This document shows, in pieces, positions 1-6,485 of a stretch of DNA of 29,787 nucleotides (its first letter is position 1; each line of letters opens with the position of its first letter). The position numbers and the translations under genes are program-made. The notes under the pieces are model-generated. The model worked only from the letters and a program-made list of their open reading frames with translations, did not search any database and had not been told where the DNA came from. The stretch is from Elusimicrobiota bacterium (GTDB lineage: Bacteria > Elusimicrobiota > Elusimicrobia > UBA1565). Location: the NCBI GenBank assembly GCA_003450735.1, contig DMEZ01000027.1, forward strand, positions 64,454-94,240, given 5' to 3'.

Positions 1-2760
1 AGGGTGCCGGCCGCCAGCCTGCCCCTTCCGGAAGCCGGCGCGGTCGCCGGGGTGAACGCCCCCCCCGCCGCTTCGCGGGCCGTCCAGCCGGTCGTGAAGG
101 CGCAGAGCGCCGCCGTCCAGGCTCCCCGGGCCCAGGCCGCCAAGGAAGTGCAGGCGATGTCGGCCCAGGTGGGCCAGGCGCTCGAGACGGTCGGCCAGGT
201 CTCCGAGGCCGGGGCCGAGACGGCGCACGGGCTCGGGCAGGACCTGCAGACGATCCTGACCCAGGACGGCGTCGAGGCCGCCCAGGACGAGAGCCTCCTC
301 CCCTCCGTCGCGGGCTTCGGAGACTTCCACAACGGCCGCCAGCTCGGCCGTGCGGCCGGGCAGGAGATCGGCGCCTCCGTGAGCGAATACAATTCCCGCT
401 TCTCCGTGCCCGCCGCCCAGGAGTCCGAAGCGCCCGTGTCGGAACCCGTGCAGAAGGACCGCGGGCCGGTCTGGCCGCGCTTCCTCGCGGCCGGCCTCGC
501 CCTCCTCCCCGGCGTCTTCCTCGGCTGGCCGCTCATCGCCGGGGGAGCGCTCTACGCCGGCGCCGCCGTCGCGGCCGCGAGTCTGACGCTCTCCGTCCTG
601 CCCTTCATGGGCGAGAACACGCCCAAGCTCCTGCGCTCCACGCCCGGCGCAGCCCTCTTCGGGCTCGGCGCCCTCACCACGGGCCTCGCCGTCGTCTCCG
701 GCCTGAGCCTCTGGGCCGGCCCTCTCGTCATGCTCGGCGGCTGGGGCCTGGTGCGCTACGGCCGCTCCGAGAGCGTGCACGACCGCTACGACCGCGCGGA
801 GGCCCTGAGCGCCTTCTTCGGCGGCCTCGGCGCCGCGGCCCTCGCGGGCCTCGTCCTGACCTCTCCGGCCGGCTGGCTCGCCTTGGGTCTCAAGGTCCTC
901 TCGACCGCGGCCGCCTCCCTCCTGCTCATGCACCTGCCGAGCTGGGTGGGACACGGAGTCGTCTCCGTCTTCTTCTCCGCCTACCAGGGCGCGAACGGCA
1001 TCCATCGCGTCATGAGCGCCGTGCGCCATGACACCGTGCTCTACGACCGGCTGGTGCGCTTCACGAAGGGCCAGCTCGAGAGCTCCCCCTGGAACGCGGT
1101 GTGGCTGGCGGCCCTCTGGGTGCCCCTCTGGATCGCCGAAGGCGTGAAGGCCCTGCTCGGCCTGGCGGTCAGCCTCGCCGTGAGCGCCATGCAGGCGCCG
1201 GTCCTGTTCCTCTGGGGCTCCGCGCACGAGCTGGCGGCGGAGTCCTCCGCCGCCAAGTTCTTCGCCGAGTGGGCGCACTTCATGTTCGACAACGTCCAGA
1301 ACGGCAAGCAGGCCCTCTTCAACCGCGCCGAGGCCCTCCTGCTCGGCCATGCCAACTCGACGAGCAAGCTGGTGAGTCTGCCCGCGTCGCTGGGCATCAA
1401 CCTGCTCCAGCTCGGCTGGCTGGCCTACGCCCTCGCCGGCACGCCGGTGCTCGGCCTGGTCGGCTTCGTGCGGGCCTTCTCCCGCATGAGCGCGCCCTAC
1501 GACTCGAAGCGGCACGATCCCGAGCGGCTCCGCTACAACCGCGACGACCGGCCGGGCGAGAAGCCCCAGGAGCCGACCGACCCCGACCAGCCGGAGAAGC
1601 CCTCCAAGCCCTCGCTGATGCCGCGCCTGATCGCCTCGGCGATGGCGCTCCTGCCGGCCTACTTCATCGGCTGGCCGATGCTGGCGACCCTGGGCCCGGT
1701 CTTCGGCGGCATGTTCCTGGCCACGACCCTCAGCCTGGCGGCCCTGCCCTTCATGCCGGCTTCGACCCCCAAGCGCATCAAGGAACTGCCGGGCCACCTG
1801 CTCACGATGCAGGGCGTCTTCATGCTCATCGGGCAGTACCTGTTCTTCGAGGTCGCTCCCGCGGCCGCCGCGGCCGCGCTCGCCCTTCCGCTCTCGCCCG
1901 CCCTCTGGATGGCGGCGCTGGGCATCGTGGGCGGCTGGGGCCTCAAGCGCTACCTCGGCAAGGCCGCCGAGAAGGCGTCCGGCACCTCGGTGGACGACCC
2001 GGAGTACATCGGCGCGTTCTTCGCCGCGGCGGCTTTGGCCGCTGGGATGGGCCTCACCTTCCTCGGCACGGCCGGCTGGCTGGCGCTCGGCGTCAAGGCG
2101 CTGGCCGTCCTGACGAGCCCGCTGCTGCTCATGCACCTGCCCAGGTGGATCTGGACGGGCCTTCGGACCGTGGTCGAGGGGCCCTTCGTCAGCGCGAAGG
2201 GGTTCTACAAGCTCCTCAACTTCTGGGAAAAGGACACCGACTTCTACCGCAACATGAAGCGGCACGCCTCCTACTGGCTGGACAAGACCGTCTGGAACGG
2301 CTCGTGGCTCTCGGTCCTCTGGGTGCCGACCTGGGCCGTCCAGCTGACGGAGTTCGCCCTCGCGGGAGCCCTGGGCCTCGCGATGGGCGTCCTGCGCGCG
2401 CCGTTCAACTTCGCCTGGGGCGCCCTGGCGGAATACGCCCCCGAGTCGGCCGCGACGCGGTTCTTCTCGGCCTTCGTGAGGACCTGGACAAGCTACTCCG
2501 AGGGCAAGCAATCCAAGGCGGGCTTCGACGGCTTCGCGCGTTCGTTCATCCGCGGGATGGACGCCGCCCACCCCGTGAGCCACCGGCCGACCTTCGGCGC
2601 GGCTTTCAGCATGCTCGGGGCGCGCATCGACCAGGCCCTCTGGCTGCTCGGGACGGTCCTGACGCTGCCGCTCCTGCTGCTCTACGCGCTCTACGAGGGC
2701 GGCAAGCACGCCCTCAAGGGCCAGACCAGCGACGAAGACCGGTCGGGGCACTACTATTGA
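1..2760 (+). CDS. Large multi-spanning membrane protein with internal duplication (5' end cut off)
   Basis: The frame is open to base 1, so the protein probably starts outside the window; a GTG at 4 is the first candidate start seen. The visible ~918 residues begin with ~150 residues rich in Ala, Pro and Gln with no signal peptide. Two related membrane modules follow, starting near residues 156 and 538. Matching landmarks are LPFMGENTPK / LPFMPASTPK, GGWGLVRY / GGWGLKRY, GWLALGLK / GWLALGVK, LLLMHLPSW / LLLMHLPRW, and a WN...LWVP segment followed by ESSAAKFF / ESAATRFF. Each module has several hydrophobic stretches, joined by a charged, Pro-rich linker (~residues 500-536). I recognise no enzyme or transporter motif, so the function is unknown. 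It ends 42 bases before the SWIB gene. Confidence 0.75.
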   Translation, partial: RVPAASLPLPEAGAVAGVNAPPAASRAVQPVVKAQSAAVQAPRAQAAKEVQAMSAQVGQALETVGQVSEAGAETAHGLGQDLQTILTQDGVEAAQDESLLPSVAGFGDFHNGRQLGRAAGQEIGASVSEYNSRFSVPAAQESEAPVSEPVQKDRGPVWPRFLAAGLALLPGVFLGWPLIAGGALYAGAAVAAASLTLSVLPFMGENTPKLLRSTPGAALFGLGALTTGLAVVSGLSLWAGPLVMLGGWGLVRYGRSESVHDRYDRAEALSAFFGGLGAAALAGLVLTSPAGWLALGLKVLSTAAASLLLMHLPSWVGHGVVSVFFSAYQGANGIHRVMSAVRHDTVLYDRLVRFTKGQLESSPWNAVWLAALWVPLWIAEGVKALLGLAVSLAVSAMQAPVLFLWGSAHELAAESSAAKFFAEWAHFMFDNVQNGKQALFNRAEALLLGHANSTSKLVSLPASLGINLLQLGWLAYALAGTPVLGLVGFVRAFSRMSAPYDSKRHDPERLRYNRDDRPGEKPQEPTDPDQPEKPSKPSLMPRLIASAMALLPAYFIGWPMLATLGPVFGGMFLATTLSLAALPFMPASTPKRIKELPGHLLTMQGVFMLIGQYLFFEVAPAAAAAALALPLSPALWMAALGIVGGWGLKRYLGKAAEKASGTSVDDPEYIGAFFAAAALAAGMGLTFLGTAGWLALGVKALAVLTSPLLLMHLPRWIWTGLRTVVEGPFVSAKGFYKLLNFWEKDTDFYRNMKRHASYWLDKTVWNGSWLSVLWVPTWAVQLTEFALAGALGLAMGVLRAPFNFAWGALAEYAPESAATRFFSAFVRTWTSYSEGKQSKAGFDGFARSFIRGMDAAHPVSHRPTFGAAFSMLGARIDQALWLLGTVLTLPLLLLYALYEGGKHALKGQTSDEDRSGHYY

Positions 2761-2775
2761 GGGAGCGGAATTTGG

Positions 2776-2795
2776 TATAAACACCGCCTAAGGAG
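2776..2795 (+). promoter_or_regulatory. Extended -10 promoter and Shine-Dalgarno site for the SWIB gene
   Basis: TATAAA at 2776-2781 is preceded by TG at 2773-2774, which matches an extended -10 element. No good -35 lies 16-18 bases upstream. Transcription would start near 2788, just ahead of AAGGAG at 2790-2795, 7 bases before the ATG at 2803. The SD is one of the clearest in the window and supports that start. The promoter is inferred from sequence only. Confidence 0.5.
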
Positions 2796-2802
2796 AATAC
2801 CC

Positions 2803-3051
2803 ATGCCCAACAAGACATTCATGAAGCCGCTCCAGCCTTCCGCCGACCTCGCCGCGATCGTGGGCAGCGCGCCCCTTCCGCGGACCGAAGTCGTCAAGAA
2901 GCTCTGGGACTACATCAAGAAGAACAGCCTGCAGGACCAGAAGAACAAGCGCAACATCAACGCCGACGAGAAGCTCCTGAAGGTCTTCGGGGGCAAGAAG
3001 CAGGTGTCGATGTTCGAGATGACGGCGCTCGTCTCGAAGCACCTGAAGTAA
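2803..3051 (+). CDS. SWIB/MDM2 domain protein
   Basis: An 82-residue protein that is almost entirely one SWIB domain. It shows the hallmark series KPLQPSADLAAIVG, PLPRTEVVKKLWDYIKKN, LQDQKNKRNI and FGGKKQVSMFEM. The domain is known from eukaryotic SWI/SNF complexes and MDM2; in bacteria it occurs as small free-standing proteins, and a role with chromosomal DNA or topoisomerase has been proposed in chlamydiae. It is basic (many Lys) and has no signal or membrane segment, so it is cytoplasmic. It appears monocistronic: it has its own -10 and SD and is followed by a strong hairpin terminator. Family assignment is secure; cellular role is not. Confidence 0.93.
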   Translation: MPNKTFMKPLQPSADLAAIVGSAPLPRTEVVKKLWDYIKKNSLQDQKNKRNINADEKLLKVFGGKKQVSMFEMTALVSKHLK

Positions 3052-3066
3052 GGTCCCGGACGGCTT

Positions 3067-3104
3067 AAGAGAGCCTCCCGCCCGTGAGCGGGGGGCTCTC
3101 TTTT
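3067..3104 (+). terminator. Intrinsic terminator after the SWIB gene, shared with the convergent gene
   Basis: A 15-bp stem (3067-3081 with 3088-3102, a single T-G wobble) closes a 6-base loop and ends in TTTT at 3101-3104. It lies 15 bases after the SWIB stop codon. The convergent flavin reductase gene ends at 3110, so the same hairpin can form in its transcript, although on that strand the T-run after the stem is short. Confidence 0.85.
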
Positions 3105-3109
3105 CCGCT

Positions 3110-3619
3110 CTATTTCCGGTAGGACTTCAGGATCCGGCCGAAATAGACGCTGTGGAAGTCCTCGCTCGGGTAGTAGCGCCCCTGGATCGCGCCGTCCAGG
3201 GTGTCCTTGAGGACGAAGGTCTTGTGGACCGTCTCGCACTCGAAGAACAGGGCGCAGTCCTCCAGGACCGAGACGCCCTTCGTCCGGCCGGGCGCGGCCT
3301 TCAGGCCGCACTCCTTCACCTTGTCGTGGTCCCGGCCCGAGCGGGAGCCGCAGAACTGGAGCTCCCGCTTCATCCCGCCTGAGGGCACGCAGACCGAGAA
3401 GCGCTTCGCCTTCTCGATGAGGCCGCAGGTGTGGCGCGTGGGCCGGACGAACACGCTCAGGATGGGCTCGCCCCAGACCACGCCGAGCAGGGCCCAGCCG
3501 ATGGTCATGGGGTTGGGCTTGCCTTCGGAGTCTTCGACCACCAGGAAGGCGCCCTCGCCCTCCAGGGCCCGGCACAGCTCGGCGAACGAGTCGTGATAGT
3601 CGATGGCTTTCGCGTTCAT
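3110..3619 (-). CDS. Flavin reductase-like domain protein (FMN-binding split barrel)
   Basis: A 169-residue protein of the flavin reductase-like family (PF01613 type). Characteristic elements are the early NPMTIGWALLG strand pair, the PILSVFVRPTRHT segment and the later FFECETVHK region. Members bind FMN and act as NAD(P)H:flavin oxidoreductases or electron-transfer flavoproteins; the substrate cannot be told from sequence. There is no signal peptide. ATG at 3619 is preceded by AGGA, 7 bases away, and the same bases read as TAGGAT ending 6 bases before the ATG, so an SD or a start-proximal -10 are both possible. It lies 12 bases after the lipoprotein gene and is probably cotranscribed with it. 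It ends against a bidirectional hairpin. Confidence 0.85.
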   Translation of the reverse strand: MNAKAIDYHDSFAELCRALEGEGAFLVVEDSEGKPNPMTIGWALLGVVWGEPILSVFVRPTRHTCGLIEKAKRFSVCVPSGGMKRELQFCGSRSGRDHDKVKECGLKAAPGRTKGVSVLEDCALFFECETVHKTFVLKDTLDGAIQGRYYPSEDFHSVYFGRILKSYRK

Positions 3620-3631
3620 GCCCGCATCCTA

Positions 3632-4555
3632 TCAAAAGTAGTAGGCCAGCGAGGCCGTGAGGCGTCCGACCGCGCTCTCGAGCGCCTTGTCCGTCGTGAG
3701 GAAGACCATCCCTTCGAGCAGGATCTTCAGCGGGGCCTTCCAGGGCGTGCGCAGGCCGCCGCCGAAGCCGAGCATGCCGAACACCCGCTCGCCCGAGAGG
3801 CCCTCGTAGGCGAAGCCGGGCGCGTTCGTGTCGACGGAGGTGTTCAGCCTGTAGTAGAAGAGCCCGCCGGCCACGCTGAGAAAGGCCGGCTCGAGCAGGT
3901 AGACCCGCAGGGAGGTGTCGCCGTAAAGGGCGCTCGCATTCAAACGCTCGCGGACATACAGGGCTCCCGAGCGGCCTTCGTGCGCCGTCTCGGCGCTCTC
4001 GAAGAAGCCCAGCCTGAGCACGGCCTCCCCGAAGAGAGGGGAGACCTTCTCGTGCGGACGCCCGAACAGGAGCACCGACGCCTCGCCGCCTCGGCCCGCC
4101 GCTTTCGGGTCGTCGTCCCACTCCAGGGACGGGGCCGCCGCGCAGCGGAAGGAGGTGCGCAGGCGGGTCCAGATGCGCGTGTAGGAGAACCCCGCCGAGA
4201 GCCCCAGCGGCGGTCGGGAGACGGAGTACGGGCTCGGTTCGGGCAAGGCGGTCATGGGCGCGGTCGAGAACTCCGTCTGGTACGGGCCGCTCTTGAGCAT
4301 CTCCAGGTCGGACATCATCCCCTGCATGTCGCCGCGGAGGAGCTCCGGCTGGTCCTGCAGGGCGAAGAGGAGGCTGGCCAGGGTCAGCCCGGCGTTGACC
4401 GCCTCCGGGCCGCGGACGGTGGGCCCGGACCCCAGAGGAGTCGAAGACACCTGGGGCGCCTGTCCGGGCGCCTGCGTCGTGCTCACCTGGGAGAGCGGCT
4501 GGAGCCCGGCACAGCCGCAGACGAGGAGCGGCAGGAGGAGCAAGAGGTTCGCCAT
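3632..4555 (-). CDS. Predicted lipoprotein with barrel-like C-terminus, function unknown
   Basis: The open frame extends upstream to 5008, but that part overlaps the divergent GNAT and DUF2156 genes and is a shadow. The ATG at 4555 gives 307 residues beginning MANLLLLLPLLVCGC, a short hydrophobic signal ending in a lipobox-like VCG-C. A ~90-residue Ser/Thr/Pro-rich and helical part follows. From ~residue 105 the protein alternates polar and hydrophobic residues (GLSAGFSYTR, SLRVYLLEP, ASLAYYF) and ends in Phe, as outer-membrane barrels do. An outer-membrane role is inference. The signal has no Lys or Arg in its n-region, which is unusual. A flavin reductase-like gene follows 12 bases downstream. 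No family recognised. Confidence 0.7.
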   Translation of the reverse strand: MANLLLLLPLLVCGCAGLQPLSQVSTTQAPGQAPQVSSTPLGSGPTVRGPEAVNAGLTLASLLFALQDQPELLRGDMQGMMSDLEMLKSGPYQTEFSTAPMTALPEPSPYSVSRPPLGLSAGFSYTRIWTRLRTSFRCAAAPSLEWDDDPKAAGRGGEASVLLFGRPHEKVSPLFGEAVLRLGFFESAETAHEGRSGALYVRERLNASALYGDTSLRVYLLEPAFLSVAGGLFYYRLNTSVDTNAPGFAYEGLSGERVFGMLGFGGGLRTPWKAPLKILLEGMVFLTTDKALESAVGRLTASLAYYF

Positions 4556-4578
4556 GGGACTCTGTCGACGAGGCCCAA

Positions 4579-4590
4579 CTATGATAGCAT
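4579..4590. promoter_or_regulatory. Candidate divergent -10 region between lipoprotein and GNAT genes
   Basis: The odd palindrome CTATGATAG (4579-4587) reads as TATGAT rightward and TATCAT leftward, so it could supply a -10 for both divergent genes, which start at 4598 (+) and 4555 (-). Rightward, the overlapping TAGCAT (4585-4590) has a weak -35 (CTGTCG, 4562-4567) at 17 bases and would start transcription within a base of the GNAT ATG. No convincing SD precedes either gene. Assigned by eye only. Confidence 0.35.
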
Positions 4591-4597
4591 TAGGGGC

Positions 4598-5020
4598 ATG
4601 ACGCGCCTGCGCTACGCCTTCATCCGCCGGCCCGACCGCGCGCTCGTCCTGCGCCTCGAGGAGATGTACCGCGCCGCCGGCTGGTGGCGGCCCAAGGACA
4701 CCCCCGCCCTGCTCCGGCGCATCGTGCGGGGCAGCCGGCGCTTCCTGGTCGTCTTCGAGGGCGGCCGGGCCGTCGGGATGGGGCGCGCCCTGGGCGACGG
4801 GGCCAACGACGCCTACATCCAGGACGTCTTCGTAGACGAGGCGCTCCGCGGCCGGGGCATCGGCGCGCAGATCGTTCGCCGCCTGGTGCGCAGGCTCAAG
4901 GCCGACGGCGCCGGCTGGATCGGACTCATCGCCGCGGAGGGCACGCGGCCCTTCTATGAGAAGCTGGGCTTCCGCCGCATGAAAGGGTGCGACCCGATGC
5001 TGCTCCAAGGGAGCGGCTGA
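4598..5020 (+). CDS. GNAT family N-acetyltransferase
   Basis: A 140-residue single-domain GNAT protein. The acetyl-CoA binding motif A is clear: DVFVDEALRGRGIGAQIV, with the RGRGIG pyrophosphate loop near residues 86-91. A later FYEKLGF (~residues 122-128) is the usual C-terminal GNAT signature. The family transfers acetyl from acetyl-CoA to an amine; the acceptor is not predictable. The ATG at 4598 was chosen because the open frame upstream overlaps the divergent lipoprotein gene and because candidate -10 hexamers lie just before it. Its stop overlaps the DUF2156 start by one base (TGATG), so the two are likely translationally coupled. Confidence 0.88.
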   Translation: MTRLRYAFIRRPDRALVLRLEEMYRAAGWWRPKDTPALLRRIVRGSRRFLVVFEGGRAVGMGRALGDGANDAYIQDVFVDEALRGRGIGAQIVRRLVRRLKADGAGWIGLIAAEGTRPFYEKLGFRRMKGCDPMLLQGSG

Positions 5021-5922
5021 TGGATCTGCGCCTGCTCAAGGCGGAGGACGTCCCGGCGCTCAAGCCCTTCTTCGAGCGCGGCGCACCCCCGCTCTCGGTC
5101 TACTCCTTGAGCGCCCTGGTCCTCTGGAACGAGTGCATCAACGACACCCTCTTCGCCGTCGCGGGGGAGAGCGTGCTTCTCGTGGAGTCCCCGAAAGAGG
5201 ACCCCTCGAAGAGACGCCTCCTTCTTCCGGTGGGCGGCCAAGTCCCCTCGCCGGCCGGGCTCCGGAGACTGGCCGTTGAAGCGGCCTGCCGCGAAATCCG
5301 TTACATCCCCCAGCCGTTCGTCGAGGCGGCGGGGTTGGCCGCGCTGGAGGAGCACTTCTGCCTGGCGGAGCAGCCGGACTACCAGGACTACGTCTACCTG
5401 CGCACCGACCTCGCCGAACTCCCCGGCCGGCCCTACGCCAAGAAGCGCAACCTCGTCCGCCAGTTCGAGCGCGATCACGAGGCGCGCGGCGCCGTGCGCG
5501 TCCTCGACCTCATGAAAGAGAACGCGAACCTGTGCCTGGAGTGCCTGGAGGAGTGGCGCAGCTCCCAGGAAGCCAGCGCCCCGATCCTGGACTGCGAGCG
5601 GAAGGCCATCGGCGCCGCGCTGGCCGGGTTCGACCGCCTGGGTCTGCGCGGCATCATGGTCGAGGTGGACGGGCGCGTCCAGGGCTTCGGCATCGCCTCC
5701 CGGCTGAGCGCGGACACCGGGGTGCTCCACTTCGAGAAGGCCTCGGCCCGGGTGAAGGGGCTCTACCAGATCCTCGACCGGGAGTGCGCGCGGCGGATCT
5801 TCGACGGGGCGACCTATGTCAACAAGGAGAGCGACATGGGCGACGCGGGACTCGCCCGGGCCAAGAACTCCTACCACCCCATCCAGAAGGTCAAGGCCTA
5901 CCGTCTGGGGCTCAAGCCGTGA
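5020..5922 (+). CDS. DUF2156 / phosphatidylglycerol lysyltransferase C-terminal-like protein
   Basis: A 300-residue soluble protein of the DUF2156 family (LPG synthase C-terminal domain-like, a double-GNAT fold). Two hallmarks are present: DYVYLRTDLAELPG followed by YAKKRNLVRQF (~residues 123-149), and NKESDMGDAGLARAK with NSYHP (~268-287). In MprF this fold moves an aminoacyl group from tRNA to a lipid, but this protein lacks the membrane flippase part, so the substrate is unknown. A start at 4987 exists but lies inside the GNAT gene; the ATG at 5020 gives a one-base overlap and fits the family N-terminus. The following membrane protein gene overlaps its stop by four bases. Confidence 0.88.
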   Translation: MDLRLLKAEDVPALKPFFERGAPPLSVYSLSALVLWNECINDTLFAVAGESVLLVESPKEDPSKRRLLLPVGGQVPSPAGLRRLAVEAACREIRYIPQPFVEAAGLAALEEHFCLAEQPDYQDYVYLRTDLAELPGRPYAKKRNLVRQFERDHEARGAVRVLDLMKENANLCLECLEEWRSSQEASAPILDCERKAIGAALAGFDRLGLRGIMVEVDGRVQGFGIASRLSADTGVLHFEKASARVKGLYQILDRECARRIFDGATYVNKESDMGDAGLARAKNSYHPIQKVKAYRLGLKP

Positions 5923-6332
5923 GAGCCTACCGCAAGCTCAGCGCCGTGCTCCTCCCCTACCTGCTCTTCGCCGCCGCGGCCATCCTGGGCTTGATGCGGG
6001 TCGTCTTCGACGTGCTGAAGCTCTCCGCGCCCCAGCTCTTCGAGGCCCTCCACCGCGTGTTCAGCGGGCTCGGGATCGCCTGCGTCGCCGCGGTGGGCTT
6101 CATCGTCCTGCTCGAGAACCGCCTGCGCCGACGGGAGAAGGCGGGCGAGGCGGCCTGGCCGGAGGAGGACGAGAAGTGGCTTCTCGCGTACTGGCTGATC
6201 GCGGGCATTCCGCTCTCGCTGAGCCTCATCTTCGGCCTCTTCTTGAGCGGGGCGTGCATGATCTCCCTGTGGGACTCGCAGGCCCGCATGGCCAAGGAGA
6301 TCACGGCCATCCGGCAAACGCTGGAGAAATGA
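5919..6332 (+). CDS. Small membrane protein of unknown function
   Basis: A 137-residue protein starting at a GTG that overlaps the DUF2156 stop as GTGA. Three hydrophobic segments stand out (~residues 9-29, 48-66 and 88-112). The loop between the second and third is charged, beginning with Arg-rich NRLRRREK and continuing with acidic PEEDEK. The C-terminus is a short amphipathic helix. No family recognised. The tight coupling to the GNAT and DUF2156 genes suggests a shared task, possibly at the membrane, but this is inference. Confidence 0.75.
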   Translation: MRAYRKLSAVLLPYLLFAAAAILGLMRVVFDVLKLSAPQLFEALHRVFSGLGIACVAAVGFIVLLENRLRRREKAGEAAWPEEDEKWLLAYWLIAGIPLSLSLIFGLFLSGACMISLWDSQARMAKEITAIRQTLEK

Positions 6333-6348
6333 GAACGCTCCTTCGGCA

Positions 6349-6391
6349 GGAATCCCGCCGGGCCTGCTAAGGCGGCATTCCGGGGCATTTT
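6349..6391 (+). terminator. Possible terminator after the GNAT-DUF2156-membrane protein operon
   Basis: GGAAT-C-CCGCC (6349-6359) can pair with GGCGG-C-ATTCC (6371-6381) around an 11-base loop, with one C-C mismatch. A TTTT run follows at 6388-6391 after a six-base gap. It sits 16 bases after the stop codon and upstream of the next promoter, so the location fits. The mismatch and the displaced T-run lower confidence. Confidence 0.35.
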
Positions 6392-6418
6392 CAGCCGCTT
6401 TTGGACTGGATCCCAAGG

Positions 6419-6447
6419 TTGAAAGTCGGGGATGCGTGATATATACT
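6419..6447 (+). promoter_or_regulatory. Near-consensus sigma70-type promoter for the TPR gene pair
   Basis: TTGAAA (6419-6424), 17 bases, then TATACT (6442-6447): each hexamer differs from the housekeeping consensus at one position. It lies in the only clearly AT-rich patch of the 6333-6485 intergenic region. Transcription would start near 6454, leaving a ~32-base leader without a recognisable SD before the ATG at 6486. Confidence 0.7.
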
Positions 6448-6485
6448 TTCAAGAATTCTGACTTTTCACTAGCGTCTAGAGCCTG

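Noticed and set aside
1101..2780. 559-residue plus-strand frame inside the first membrane protein gene
   Set aside because: Arg/Pro/Gly-rich shifted-frame product; the in-frame protein has duplicated membrane modules and a sensible end.
2910..4121. 403-residue minus-strand frame across the SWIB, flavin reductase and lipoprotein genes
   Set aside because: It crosses a strong bidirectional hairpin and three better-supported genes, and its product is Arg/Gly-rich without motifs.
6333..6485. Possible small gene or RNA in the longest intergenic stretch
   Set aside because: Beyond the candidate hairpin and the promoter I see no coding frame with a start signal and no RNA family.
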